Assembly (NCBI GenBank): GCA_944989445.1
Contig: CALYLW010000053.1
Coordinates: 1,610,001 to 1,674,000, forward strand
Source of the DNA: Ampullaceana balthica
Lineage: Eukaryota; Mollusca; Gastropoda; Lymnaeidae
Length of the DNA stretch: 64,000 nt
Direction of reading: 5' to 3'
In this document: positions 13,201-28,900 of the stretch, piece by piece
Numbering within the stretch: position 1 is the stretch's first letter
Layout: every line of letters begins with the position of its first letter
The notes under the pieces: generated by a model
Seen by the model: the letters and a program-made list of their open reading frames with translations, nothing else
Databases searched by the model: none
Told to the model about the DNA's origin: nothing
Translations under genes and position numbers: made by a program

Positions 13201-16200
13201 TGCGGACCGGCATCGGATGGCCAACGGACCGGCACCGGTCCGCGGACAACCACTTTGAGAAGCACTGCTATAGTAGACTGTAGCACTACTAATGATAATG
13301 ATACATGAAAGTAATTTTGTAAATTTAAAAAATAGTTTAAACGAGTAGCTTATGAGAAATTTCAGTTCGTTCAGTGAGCACAATCAATCCAAAACAACAT
13401 CTAAATTCATTACATTAAGTTACCCCCCCCCCGCCCCCCCCAAAAAAACGTGGAAACATTTGGCATAATGGTGTCTCTTTACATAATTTGTTATACATCA
13501 AGTATCTCTCATCAATTTCTTTCACAACTCAAAGAGCCGAAGTCATTCTATGCCCCCCCCACCCCACCCCAGCCCCGGTGATAAACGATCATGCATAACC
13601 AGGCAAATACACCGACAACAGGCCCGGCGATTTCTTAACCCGCTCCCGTATCACAAGTTACATACACAAAAATATTAATAGAGAACGGGTTGTTTGGTGA
13701 GACTGAAAGATATGCCTTATTATAGCTCCCGGCGACCGGCGGGACCAACGACTTAGAAGGGGGAAAGAAAGAAATCCTCAGAACAAATGACAATGTTGAC
13801 AACAAAACTTTTTTAAAAAAAAATTATTTTAAAATTTAACCCACGACACAGGCAGCCCCTCAGTTTGAGGATTATCCGTGAGTTCGTTTGTTTGGATTAA
13901 GATCTAAGAAACATGGGATCAGAGTTACAAGAGCGGTGGTGGAAAGAGTTATCACAAAATATTGAAGAAAAAAAAATAACGTTAATAAAAATTGGTTATG
14001 TTTAATTAGCTGTTGAAACAAAAGCTTGTAAAACGACGGAGTTGGTTTTTTTTAATATAAAAAAGTGCAGAATGAAATTTTCAAACAATTTTTTTGGGAC
14101 AAAAAGCGGACAAAACATTTATAACCAAATTCTCACAATCACAAGAGAAAGTGGGTGAGTGGGTGGGGTGGAGGGTGGAGGGGTGGTGTTGAGCCCTTAA
14201 TTTTTTTTATTTAACTCGCTCCGTCTGCCCGCCCCTCTGTCTCACTGTCTGTCCGTCCGTCTCTCTGTCTGTCCCTCTGTCTGGGTCTAAATAGTTGAAT
14301 CGATATTTATTCGCTCACGTCAAGTTGACCATTGGATCTGAAGCTTTACATATATATCGATTTCTGATGATAATACTTGGATCATTTAAAATCAAGGAAT
14401 ATTCAGTTATTTACTGTAATTTGATAAATGTTAACTTGTATTATATTTGTATACGTTTTTGTTGCAGTTTACATCCCATTCGCGCTAGCCCTCTGATCTA
14501 GAGTCACAAGTTCTATAATTAAAAACAATGAGCGCTAGTCCTCTGACCAAGAGTCCCAAGTTCTATATTTACATCCCATTAGCACTAGTCCTCTGACCTA
14601 GAGTCCCAAGTTCTATATTTATTTCCCATTAGCACTAGCCCTCTGACCTAGAGTCACACGTTCTATATTTACATCCCATTAGCACTAGCCCTCTGACCTA
14701 GAGTCACACGTTCTATATTTACATCCGTAAAGAACCGTAAAAACCTACGTTTTTTAAAATATAAATCCTTATAAATATGAGACTCGCTAGATATCTATTG
14801 AAATTTTTGTTTTCTTGACTATTTTGTCATATCACACACATTCTTTTAATTTACATATCATCAAATTTTTGGAAAGAACAAAATTTTAAGTTATATGGAA
14901 ATAAAAGTATGTTCAATATAATACGCATCGAGCGACAGACTAGCATAAACATTTACAGATCGGGAAAATATTATAAAAGTATGTTCAATATAATACGCAC
15001 CGCGCGACAGACTAGCATCAACATTTACATGCTATATAGACATACATAGAGATAATCTAAAAATTCATTAATTTAATTACAGTACATTCGATCGATATGA
15101 AATTTTTAAAGATCATTTTTATCGTCGCCACGAGTTTGCCTGCAAAATATCAGCTCAATACGATACCAAGAAGTGGGCTAAAAATCGATACAAAGTTAAT
15201 GCAACAGACAGACGCTACGAGTTTATATAAAGGACTTAATAAAAGAAGGAATTTGTTCTGCTACCCGCAAAAATAGAAATTTTGTAAGACTCAAAATAAA
15301 AGTGTAAGATACTCAAATTGATTTCAAACATATACCGGTATATTTCATATATTAAGTACTGCATAGATAAACATACTGGCATGAAAAAATATTCCACAAT
15401 TTAATTTACTGGCCGCACATGAATTCAACAAGAATGCATACTGGCCGGACAGAAATAGAAGAGAAGGAGCTAAGTAGTAATAATACATAAGGCAATTAAT
15501 TATAACTTGGAAATACAACACAAAGTTAACCTAATACACCCTCAGATAGGCATAGGGATGACAACACGTTTCTTATTCCGTATACAAAAAGAAACACATA
15601 GAAATTATCTTTCTTTCCATCCGGAATTCGGACGTGGAATGGGATGCCTGGTGAAACCCGGAAAAACAACACTTTAAAAACATTTAAAACTCTAATAAAA
15701 ATGCAAGATAAAAACCATGGATAAACGTAGGACACAATAATCTTCTGTATAGAAGGACCGTCTGTAACAGATAACATAAGAGTATTCCATACAGGTAAAC
15801 ATACTCTCAAGACAAAGTAGCACATATAGGTAAACATTCAAGCAGTACAAAGTAGCACATATTTTTAAAATACTTACCTTGCCAAATGTGGCAGCACATG
15901 CTGGTTCTAGAAGCTCCTTCCTACAAAAGTCCAGATAATGTGAGTACAATATACACCTGGGCAGGCAGACACCTTCACATATGCAGTAGTTCTCGTCTAA
16001 CCTGATAATAGACAAGACAACACAATGGAGCGTAGTTTTGCTACATCGTAGATAGATAAATCATGTTCAAGTGAATGTTTTCCTAACCAAAGACAGATGA
16101 ACAGTTTGTAAAAATAATAAAGTAACAGTTACATTTCAAATCAAAACGCGTGAACTCGTCTTTTAGAAGTCTGTGAGAAATCCAGTAAAAGAAAATATTG

Positions 16201-19200
16201 AAAATGTCTATGTAATATCACGCTGGCTATATAGTAACGTCTACGTAAGGTCCTTACAAGCATCAAACGATTGCAAATTAGTGGCAAAGTTATGGAATAC
16301 ATTAAAAAGAAGCTGCTAATTAAAAAAAAGTGTTGAGCTATTGTGGCAAAATATTATATACTAGTGTATCACCCGTCAAAAATGACGGAAGTTTTCAAAA
16401 TAAATACACATCATTAAAAAATAACGTAACTCAGAACATTCATTTATTTTATTTATTTTTATTTGATTCCTTTATTATCATATTGAACAATTTTATGCGG
16501 AACTTTCGAAAAGTGTTATTTTTGGTGCAGCACTATAAAACATTACATCCATTCGCAGCGCCAGCTAACAGCATTACATCCATTTGCAGCGCCACCTAAC
16601 TGCATTATACGATACATACAACGGGAATTATGTATATTGATAATGAGGAAAACACCCATGGTCGCTACGGGGTTTTAGAGATTTTAAGATATTGTTCGAT
16701 GTAGTAATTTTGTTTTTTTCCTCCGTGTATTTCTATAAATCCGTAAGTCCAAACGTCTGAAACAGTAACATATTTTTTTAATTTTTTTTTGAGAGTGGGT
16801 TTAGAACTGAGATGATGGCAGTGAATATCAAAACCGTTTTTCGAAATCTCCACGACAGAACGTAATAGGTTAAGGGTCAACTTCGTTGGCACAGTGTATT
16901 TACTAATTAAAGTATTTGTCTGCTGTGAAGACTAAGTTCATCGTTCTCAAATTAGCGTGGCATAAACATATTTCAAACCCGAAGCAATTCTTAGAATAAT
17001 ATTATCTTATCAGTTGCAGACGCTACTTCTTTACAGATGATAATTGCGCCCTACACTTATCCATTCGAGAGTTCCTAACCAGACCATCTGGTCCATAACA
17101 CTTGGTCCTAAAGCGTAACTAAATAGTCCATTGGTTCCTTGCTCACGCTTTGTCTTTTCTACGGGATCCCAGCCAAAAATGTTATTCATGAAAAAAAAAC
17201 GAACACAAAGAAATAACTGTTTGCCGATATACTAAAATTGAGTGTAAAAAGACAAATGAAAAAAAAATTCACCACGGGGAATATACCCCGACCGCTTGAA
17301 CCACAAGCCTACACACGTCCATACGACCAGGAGAGTCTAATGACAATTATTACTTAACTTATTAGGCATATCAAATCAGGTTTTTCGATTACTAAGACTA
17401 TCGGGTCGGAATAGCCATCAGATTAATAGATTCTTAATTTATTTAATTTATGATATTTTCATGGATTCATCCAAATTTTTATCCACCTTTATTATAAATT
17501 ATACTAACTTTGGGGGCCCTTAAATCATTGGAGGCCCCTGGCTTTAGCCCGTTTAGTCCCTCCACCCGCTTTAATCCGCCATAGGTGCTGAGTATTTTAT
17601 TTTAAATCGCAGGATTTGTAAAACATTTGGTACGCAAATATATATCTGTTTGCATCCCATGAATGATATTACAGGGGTAATGAAATATTAAAACAAAATA
17701 TAAACATCAATTGTTAAAGAACCAAATAAGTTGAACAAAAGATGAACATCTTCTACATTAAAATATCAGTTCAATTTTTTTTAAGACTCACCCGCGCCAC
17801 AATAACTGTAATCCCACATATATTCTTACAATAATACTAAATTCTCTCTTCCACACACAAAATCTAACACGTCTATTATATATAAAAAAAAATAATTAAT
17901 ATAATGATTAAATGAACACACGTCAATGTAATCAGCTTGGAAGCCACAAAGCTCAATTTGCTTTTCAATAATTCTAAATTTGATGTTTAAAACATTTAAG
18001 TAGATATGAAAAAATTACGTTGCTTTTTAATTATTTTTTTTCTTGCTTGTATCTTCATTTACTTATTTTTTTTTAAAATTACCTATAAAGGTATATTTAC
18101 AAAAACTGTTTAAAACCAATTACGTAATCAGCTGAACCTAAGCTATGGAATAGTCTTCCAAAATCATTGAGACAGTAAGACCACAAAGACAATTTTAAGA
18201 CAAATTTGGAGACATTTTATTTTAGCAAGTTTTAAAGATCAGAGCGTGACGATTATGATTGACTATAGATAGCATTGACAGTGAGCGGGGCAGAAGAAAG
18301 CCGTCATCACCATCATCTTGATCATCTGTAGCTAGCTGATAACGAAGCGTAATGTCGCGATTCATTGTTTGATTTTTATCTGCATCTTGCGAAACACATT
18401 TCCAAACATACAAACAAAGACAAATTTAGCGTTTGATATTCGGTGGTGGTCACATATTTTTTACTTGTATAATCAACATTTTCCGTCAGTATTAGAAAGC
18501 TCAAATAACTAAAATTTAGCCTAAAGTTATTTCTATTTATTTGAGTGTGTAGACGTACGATGAGTGTATAAGTCAGTGTATAATTAGGTGAGTGTAAAAT
18601 CTAGTGTATATTTAGGTGATGTATAAGCAAGAGTATATTTAGTTGAGTGTATAAGCAGGTGTATATTTAAGTGAGTGTATAAGCAAGTGAATAATTATGT
18701 AAGTGTATAAGCTCTTGTATAAAAAGGTTTGTAAAATTTAGCTGTGTATATTCGAGTAGAGATTTCAACGTCTATGAAAGGAACAAAACAAACACTAATG
18801 GCTCACACTCCACAGATGACGTCATCAATCTCGATGGGGTGCAAACGGTGATGAAGTATTCTACGACCATACCCTCCCTCCTCCCTTCGCACGCACCATC
18901 AGGGGGAACATTGAACATACAAACTCCCATCCACTAGCACTATTTTATCTCCCAAACAAATGGCTGCATTAGTCTGTTGTGATTGACCACAAGAAGACCA
19001 CTTGACATTACCCCCACTCCATCAAGGGCTTGAATCGTTTGTGGGAAGGGGGGGGGGCTAGGACGCTCTTCATAATCACGTGACGCTATATCATCACTGG
19101 CGGGAATGATGGCTTGATAGGTGGGGGGTGGGTATGTGGTTGGTGTGGTCGGGAGGGAAGGGGGAGGGGGTTGTAGGCTTTTTTGGGATAGTAGGTTGAG

Positions 19201-22200
19201 GTGGTAGACCGTAAGGGGTATAGATTGTAGTTTGGGAGTGGCTCGGATGTTTGGGAAGAGAAGGGAATTAAAGAATTTGGCGGGCTGCTGTGGGCATTTC
19301 AACCTGCGTTAATTATTATTAATATTTTTACGTTAGAATATTTTTTAAACTATGAAGTTGAAAGTTGTTTGAATTTAACTACAGGAAAACGAATGTAAAT
19401 GAGCGAACCGTTTCTTTAACCACTTTTTTATTAACTTCCTTTCATTCCTTTATGTCAGACTTTCATAAAAATTTCAAATTTTCCAACGTACAATTAAACC
19501 ACTTCTGATAGACCTGGAGATCTCAAAATTTAACCACAGATAGATCTTGGATGACAAATGCATTGTATTAAAATTTCAGATTGATCGAATGTACCGTAAT
19601 TAAATTAGGGCATTTTTATTTTATCTCTATATAGCATTTGTATCCGTCTGCTATTGTTTACATTCACGTGCCAGTTAATATGACTAAAAACGTGGGGCGG
19701 GCGCTTATGAGGTTTTTCATTTGCAGTTCACTCATTCTCTCACTTATAGATCTCTCCTTTGCCTTCTAATTTAAAAATCTTTAATTTTTATACCAAACAC
19801 CCGCCCAAAGTTTTTAGTCATATTAAATGAAAGTACTTAAACTTATAAGTTTTAAATTATATTCTTCTTTTAGTCCACTTATAAAAACGTGGTTTTTAAT
19901 AATCTTTTTTACCTCTATATATGTCCTTTTACTTATTCCGCTAAATTTTTGATATAATCTTTTTTCAAATAATATTTATTAGGGCTGCGGAAATTAACAA
20001 TTAATTTCTCGATTAATCGCTAATAAAATTTTAACGATTAATTTTTTATACGATTTATCGACCCACCTCTTATAAATGTACTGGAAGTCAAAAAGTAAAA
20101 TATTTAAGCCGATAAATAAAAACTATTTTCCGGACGATTACACGAACATTTTGGTTTTAAACTATTGACTGACGTGAATGTTCAAAATGTTATAAAGGTT
20201 ATTGTGTGAATTGAGAGAAATCGTTTTCCTTTTATGCAATGTTCGCTGCTCTTAGCCTAAGCTTCGTTGGTCCGTGTGTAAAGTTAAAAAAAACAACTTG
20301 TGTGCAAAGATGCACAACGTCCATTTTTTGCGCAATATTTTACAAAATTTACTGCGCGATGATTCTAAACTCCTGCGTGGCATCGGTCAAATATCTGCGC
20401 AGCCGCGCTGAGTATAGGGAACATAGCTACCATGGTTCTAACACTTCGCTTACATGTCACCTGCAAACCAAACATCCACTACAGTATCGGAAACTTCAGC
20501 TGAGACAATCTAAAGCTTAGTGAACGAATGTTGAGCTCGGCTGGTTATTTTGTCAATAAGACCCGCTCATCACATGAACCAAATAATGTCAATACACTTG
20601 TCTGTTTGCGCTGTTGGTTGAAAGATGTCATATTAAGAAGACACCCCAGTGTTATTTCGATTTTCGACACGTATTTTAATAAATCTTACTTAAGACACCA
20701 TAAATTTCTATTTTTGACTTTAATCGAAATATACGATTAATTAATCGTTAATTTTTCAAAAGTCAACGATTAAATTTAAATTAATCGTTAACAGCCCTAA
20801 TATTTATAAAATGGCATTTGGTCTGTTCTGGAATGTTTAAGTAGAAGTTAACCAGCGTCATAGCAAGGTTTGGGACCAGTTGACGATGGGCATGGAGACA
20901 TTCTGTAGGTTAAACTCTTCTAGGGGCCTGGCACTTGTCGTGCATGGCATTAAGTTGTCACATAGGTCATGAAAATCAGAAGATCTCTGGCAATAATTTT
21001 TTCTTTAAAAGTTCATCCGTGAGCAGGTTTCCAAAGAATTTTGTCTCCGTGAGTCACTCACCCAATCTCTACTCACCCATGCACTAACTCACGTGATCCA
21101 TCAACATTTCCATTGAGCGAGTCAGCACATGAACACTATAATATATGCACCGACACCGTTTTTGAAACAACAAACAATGTATTTCGTTAAAATTGTCATA
21201 AGTGTAATTAGGATTTAAAACTGATTTCAAAAGCGCTCCTAAGGATTTCTAAAATTGTTAACAGCGTATGTTTTTTTTTAAAAATAACTAGTAGATATGC
21301 GTAGGGCGCAATAATCTTCTGTATAGAAGGAGCGTCTGTAGCAGATAACATAAGATAAGATTCGGAGTCAGAGCATGTCATAGCCTTGTTTGTGCCATAT
21401 TTGGGCGCCGATCGGTTTACTGTTACCATCTTCCAAGACCATCAGAACACCGCAAAGCTGTCTTGCCATGATGAGGTCCGAAATACACTGACATTAGCCA
21501 CTCAGACCTCCGTGTGACCTTAATGATTTTTTAAAACATTACATCATGGGGTATAGAAGAATGGGGACACCATTGCATCATTTCGTACATGGGCCCTTTA
21601 GTGTTAAATACATCCTTGTCATTGAAAGGCAGAATGGTATTTTTTTTAATGCATAAAGAGAACTACAAAAAATCTTTCGCAAAAAGAAACTGTTAACGTT
21701 CTTCTTGTTGATATATTGAAATGCAAATTGTAACTAATTGTTAGCAATCGATTGGTTGAAAATTTTCAAGTGATTTAGTATCAAAAATTTTGATACGTTT
21801 GATAATCAAATAACCTGCGTGCTTTTTACCGCCATAAACGACATATGATACAGTTATAAATATACATAATTCCCGTCGTCTGTATGTATGTATGTATGTA
21901 TGTATGTATGGTTGTAATGTAACTAATTTTAGAAAGCAGCGCACCAAATTACTGCACCAAAAATAACACTTTTCGAACGCTCCGCATAAAATTGTTCAAT
22001 ATGATAATAAATGAATCAAATAAAAATAAATAAAATAAATGAAAGTTCTGTATTACGTTATTGTTTAATATGATGTGTATTTATTTTGAAAACTTCCGTC
22101 ATCTTTGACGGGTGATAAAATTCTAGTAAATAAATGAACTGTTTTAAACAAGAAAATGTACAGAGATATCATTGCCAGGGGCTCGAGTCATCAGTTTGTT

Positions 22201-22967
22201 TAAAAGTTTCTCAGCGTTTGCCTGGTAAGGTCGGGTATTACTGTGGGTAGATAAAAAAAAACTGTCGTGACCTGCACAAATCTCGGAAATAAGTTTTTGC
22301 AAGACTAACAATTAAACTATTATCCTAGACCAGGGGTGGCCAGACCTGTAGTAACTGAGAGCCATTTTAAACATTAAAAAATTGTTGAGAGCCGCATTGG
22401 GGCACTATGGGTCACGACCCCACTAGCAATGGAACATTCCTTTTTTAATATATTTTAAAAAAATTAATTTGTATCCGAATTTAGTGATATAAACGTTTTA
22501 ATTGCTTTCACGCTAATCGTTTCTTAAATAAATATATGCGTTACAGTTACACAATTAACACATTTTTAAATGTGTAAAATTTATGAATAGAAATACAATT
22601 GAAATAGACACATAATTATAGTCAACAATAATTGTTCGGGAGCCGCAATGTCAACCCAGAAGAGTTGCATGCGGCTCGGGAGCCGCAGTTTGGCCACCGT
22701 TGTCCTAGACATTCGTTGTATGTCTTCCTCGATGTCATCTTTAAGGATTGGAACACTTTCACACCTTTTTTTAAAAACTATAATGTTTTAACTCTTTAAG
22801 CCCTCTCAGTCCGCCTTAACTTTTTCTCCCTCCCTCTCACACTCTCTAACTCTCCCTCTCTCTTTCACTTTCTCTCTCTCAACCTCTCTCTTTCTCTCTC
22901 TCTGTTTATTTCCATCACTCTAAAATTAACACATCACTCCGCCCACTATCTCTTTCTCTACTCTTTC

Positions 22968-22999
<32 letters not shown>

Positions 23000-25900
23000 T
23001 TTCCTCCCTCCCTTACTCTCAAAGTAACACATTAGTCCGCCCGCATCGTTGTACTCGCACAGAAGCCAGGTCTTATTTTATCGGGTTACTTTCCTTGGTT
23101 ACACCGGAATTCAACTGCCTTTCACCATTTCAACTTATCTTAACGGACAGAGCGGGTATCGCATTTTTTGTTTGTTCGCTTTCTCCCCCCGAGAGATAAC
23201 ATCACCGGAGCACAGGCTCACATCGACCTCAGCCACGACAGATTTACTTTCTTGCCGATGTTTCAGCAGCAGCTTTTCAAACATGGGGAGCCGCGGTCAC
23301 TGAAAACCTACCCCATTCGACCCTTGGCTGGCGATCTAGAATATTAACAGATAAAAGTTATGCGATGACGTACGTTGGACATACGTCATACGTATGCCGT
23401 ATTTTACGGTACTATTCAACAACTGTTCAAACATAAAAAATAAACATACAGTACCAATGGAATAATATATAGATAATGTTTCAAAATTGGAGAAAGTAAA
23501 ATGAAATTGCGAGCTCTACTATTTGAATCCAATAATTAATTTTTTATTATTATTATTAACTTTTATTTTTAAAATTACTATCACATTGATGAAACATTAA
23601 CTGCAGGAAATCTACGAATTACCCCCCCCCCTTTTCCCTTTTTTAATATATTTTAGGTGTAATTTTTTAAAAGTCAAAATAATTTCAGCTTTTTAACCGA
23701 AATTACGCTTTTTCCCCCCGAGGTATACATGATTTTATTAAATGATTCTATTTTCAAGTAGATTTGCCGATACTTGAATAAAACACATGAAACTAACTTG
23801 TCGTACATGTTCATTGTTGACAGCGCAGTCTACCATCCCATCGTTATTTGAAATAGTGTATTAGTGGTTTATTTGTAGTTCAATTTGAAATAAGAAACTT
23901 AATTCAAAGTCCCGATTTATAAAAGGATTAGAAAAACATTTTAACACAATGTTCAGTACAGAGAAGACAGGACATTGTCCTATGCGGTACTAGCGGAAAG
24001 CGCCCAGGTTTAGATTTGAATCCTTTCCAAAGTTCACGTCATGTTTTTAGCTGCCTTAAAAACTAATGTCCCTGTAAATAGATTTTTGCTAAAGGATCCA
24101 ACTGCCGCATTTTAGAATTTCATTAATAAAAAACAAGAGTATAAAATAAGAGCGTTTAATTGTTCCATAATGATGGTTGGAAATTGAAAAAGAAAGAATG
24201 AAAAAATGAAAGAAATTATTAGTTGCATCGGAAATTGTTCGATGAAAGTTTGATTAAGCAGAAATTCGTATGAATGGGTATTTATTTAATAGGACATTTT
24301 CAAAAGTAAATTTGTTTTTAAAAAAAGCATTTTTTGGAAATTAATATTCAAGGGGTAAATATAATTTTTTAAAATCCATCTTCCAATTTTTTTAACACTG
24401 CGTTATGAAAAAAAAACACTAATAAAAAATAAAATCTATTTTTAAGAGTTTCAATTATTTCTAAGTAGTTTTTATAAGAATAATTAAGTCGACTAAATAT
24501 CCTGATATAAAAAATTATAAATTAAAATATACCACTAGACCATGTTGTTACAAATCTCAGCTTTCTAAAACTTCGGTAATTTAAAGAAACCTAATTTCAC
24601 TGACGCCTCAACACTCCAAACAAACAAATGCCAATCAAATCCTGATCTATTTATATTAAGTGAAGGAAATATATCGGGAGAAAATGTCGCAGAGTATCAC
24701 GCAAAGTTTTGACATTTCTGGTACGCAAATAAGTATTGAGAATTAAAATCAAACAACTTATCAGATTTCTATAAAAGAAAAAGTAAATGTCATACATGCA
24801 TCATATAAATCTACACGTATGTTGCACATATGATCTACTATTCCTGATAAGCTCGCTGCTCTTTCCCATTTTAATCTTTGACTGTTTTCACAGCCCGTTT
24901 GTTTGTACACACTGTCTACATGTACAAAGTAATTATAGGTTAGATAACTCGCCCAACAATGGCGAGTAGAAATAACCACCTTAACGTTAGAGATTTGTGT
25001 TTATTGCTTATATTTTTAAATAACATTGTGTAATATGATTTGGAATTTCAGAAAATTTTCTATTTTGATTTAAAATTTCAAAAAAAAATTATTTTGATTT
25101 GTCATTTCAGAAAATTGTGTATTTTGATTAGGAAATTTTGAAAAAAATCGGTGTATTTTGATTAGAAATGTTTTTAAATCTGTGTATTTTGATTAACAAT
25201 TTTATGGGTTTAAAAAATAATTATACTAAAAATATGCTTGACATTAAAAAAAAAGTGAGCGCGATATGTTATACGAATATAATTTTTAAACTCTTTATTT
25301 AAAAAATAAAGAAGAAACATTCTAGCGGTTATTTTCATAAATATCTACACTTCTATTACTTTTAATTAGTAGTAATGCCCGTATATATGCAAGTATATCA
25401 TATTATGACTTCTACGACAGGTCTGAGGTCATCTGTTATTTAATCAACACAATTGTTTACCGAATGACGCTGTAATCTTACAAAAATTACCGAAAAATTT
25501 CGGTAGTAAAAGAACTTTATGTAATAAATATAAAGTTGACTTCAGTAAATACAAAAGATGATTTCAGTTGACTTCAGTAAATACAACATTGACTTTTTCT
25601 AATTTAGAGTTTCTGAACTTCAAAGCGCAATGAGCATGCTAGGCTAGCATGGATAGTGTTAGTACTTTAAAAAGAAGCCAGCAACATCTTATTGTCTGTC
25701 GGTGTTTCACTAAAGAGGTGGGAAGCGCTAAGACGAATATGTCCATACGAGCAACAACGCCCGTCCAAAGACGTTCCGCCACTGTTCGGTGGCATGTAGT
25801 AACTCCCCTCCAACAGCCGTTTGGACCGGCATACTTGTGCATCACGTCAAAAATGCTATTCAATATAATTAAAATAAATGACTCGTAAAAACAGAGCTTT

Positions 25901-28900
25901 TGACTATAAATCCCAACGCGCATAACTCAAAATAAAGTCTTGGAAGAAATACTGCACCAAAAATAACTCGTTTTGAACGTCCGCAATAACGTGTTCAATA
26001 TGATTGGCTGTAGGAGTCATATGTGTTTGAGGGACCAATCACTATTGCTGACCGGACAGAAACTTGCCTTTTATTATATAAGGAAGGATTTTAAAGATTA
26101 GATCAAAATGGGAAAGTAAACTACAGTCAGGGACTTTAAATCAACTTGTAATGAAAGACTCTGTGAATTCAGAGATTATAGGAAACAAATATTTGAGCTT
26201 TGAGTAAGATCAAGGCAGAATGGCCATCAAAGTACCATCACTCAACAAAGTACCATCACTCAAGGTCACTGCAATGACGTATTAATTAATTAAATTGATA
26301 TAACAAAACTGTGGCCTACCATTGCAAGGTCGCCATTTATTTAGTAAATTAAATTGATGTAACTAAACTGTGGCCTACCATTGCAAGGTCAGCTGCGTCT
26401 GCTTCTTCTTATCCCGCATGATCTGGGCAACCGTTTTCTTGGCGCTCTGTTGCTGGGGTTGCTGCCCTTTCGTGTCCCCGTCCTCGTTCAGAACCGTGTC
26501 GTCGTCTGCCATGTCGTAATCATCGTCATCGTCATCGCTGGACAGTTTGTTGCCTTTGGTATCCGGATCTGTGAGGGAGATTGTATATGAGTATCGATTA
26601 CATCTTTATAAGATAATTCACAGTGTCATATCGTAAAAGAATAGATCTGACTTATCTTTCTCCCTTGTTTCTTAGATGTGACCCTTTAAAATTAAATTTA
26701 AAACAATCACCACAGCACATATACAACTATAGATCTATGTCAAATTTCTAAATTAGTTAAATGTGTGTGTTAGTTCATGCAGTGGCGGACTTAGGGTTTG
26801 TGCAATCCCAGAAGCTGGTCAAAATATCACAACAAAATCGCCACCCCTATTTATAACACCTGGTGTAAACTAACCCTTTGCTACATTTTTAAAGCCAGTG
26901 CTGAACAGATACACATAAATTTAGAAACTTGAACTTTTATTGTTCAGTTAGCTCACAAGAATAATTTTTCATTTCTAGAATTAGAAACAAAAAAAAAGTC
27001 AGAGATGTATTATATTTAACAGAAAAAAAATCTCATAAAATAAATAACTATTATTTAAGGCAAGAATTTCACATATCGATTTAAAGCTAAGCTTTAGTTC
27101 CTTTTTTTTTGGATTCCTACAAAATGCTTTAAATGTGGGAATATTTTGTCAAGTAGCTTTAGAAGATGGTGGGAAAACTCTCGTTTTCTGGTATATCACT
27201 TTTGATAGGTTACTTCTAATGTAATACAATTATAATTCATAGTATAAAAAATCCCATGAATGCAATTTTGATGTATATATATCAACTTAAAGTTGGAAGT
27301 CTCATTTTAACGCATAGTAAAAAAAAACGGGAGAAAATTTAACATGAGGCGGGAAAAAAAATCGAACAGCCAGCACTCACTCCCGTGACCAATAACGTAT
27401 CCTCTTCTCAGAAACACCGCAAACCCCCTCAGAGAACATTTGACATCAGAAAAATCGTATGCTCTTAATATACCAAGGAAGAAGAACTATATTTAACCAA
27501 ACATTATACTAGAAGTTGGCCGGTGGGGGAGGGGGGTCTTTTTCGCAACAAGGTTTACAACAATAGCAAAACGAATCCTTCTAGTAGCATTATTTCCTAA
27601 CTAAATTGATTATTTCAAAGTAGTTAAGTAATGAGAAGACTATGAAAAATAGTTGTATTTGTAAAATATCAGAGCCATTGTCGAAGTAGCTCTACTTTTA
27701 GTAATATGTGATGAAGTAGATTCATTTAAATACCGCATTTTTATATCTTCATTTGTTTTACAAATATTTAAATATTAATGTTGTATTTAAAATGGGATCT
27801 TAAAATATTTAAATGTTTGACGTTACGATTGCGAAAAGGTGTGCGGAAATTAACACATTTTTAGGGTGGGAAACCAATTAGGATTCTTATTAAACTGTTG
27901 TGCGTTTCACGAATGGTAATTAAGTAACGCTTGTAAACATTACTTTAGAAAATCACCGCCGCTATTGTTTATGGTTTTATTTTTATGGGTGCCATAGATT
28001 TTGAATAGGATTTATCTATAATCACGATATTCCAATTAGGATCCAAAAATTTTAACGTCATTTTTGTTTACCTTTCATGGATGACCTCAGTGATGTCAAC
28101 ATGGGCTCATCCCGCATTAACATTGGGGGGTGCGGGGTGTCAGCGACTCCCCTGCACTTACACCAGGGACGGGTTATCAATGCTAACCAATCAACTGGTT
28201 AACTTGTCAGGGAGAGGAGCCGTGAATGTGTGTGGGGGGGGGATCACGTTGGTTTTGATGTTTAGATGAGTAGATAACTCTAATCACAACAGAAAAAGAT
28301 TCCATACTAAAGTACTGTTAATGTTATCCACTAGAACAAGTCTTTGAATATTTAATATGTATAATTGCATACCCCACTACCCACACGTTTTCCTGATGGC
28401 AAGAAATAGTCTTTCGTAGCTACTAAACCTAAATCAGTTATTACATTATTGGCTTGTTTATAGTCTACTTGTTTAATGAAATATTCTGAACCTTAAAGTA
28501 AATCTAAATGTATGATACATTTTTTTTTAAGTCGGCGTTCTGGTTTGTGCTTTAAAAAAAACCATTACTTTTATTATTAACAACGCAGTTCAAAACAGTC
28601 AAAAATAAGCGTAGTCTAGAATAGTTTCACGTTTTTTTTCCCGTTTCATTTTATTAACATTATTTTGCATTTTGCTTTTCGCGAGGCAATAATTAATTTT
28701 TTTATTTTTTTAAGTCGGCGTTCTGGTTTGTGTTTTAAAAAAAACAATTACTTTTATTATTAACAACGCAGTTCAAAACAGTCAAAAATAAGCGTAGTCT
28801 AGAATAGTTTCACGTTTTTTCCCCGTTTCATTGTATTAACATTATGTTGCATTTTGCTTTTCACGAGGCAATAATTAATTTTTTTTAAAAGTCGGCGTTC

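Noticed and set aside
14471..14726. CRISPR-like spacing of repeats
   Set aside because: Whole 50-bp unit repeats; there are no unique spacers, and the context is eukaryotic.
17266..17340. Functional tRNA gene
   Set aside because: T-arm and B box are decayed and stems do not close; kept only as a relic.
18940..19302. 120-codon Pro-rich minus-strand frame
   Set aside because: Follows from a C/A-skewed strand; no domain, no splice sites, Pro runs match G-run tracts.
26381..26590. 69-codon plus-strand frame
   Set aside because: Antisense of RFX6 exon 2; Asp codons read backwards give Val/Ile runs.
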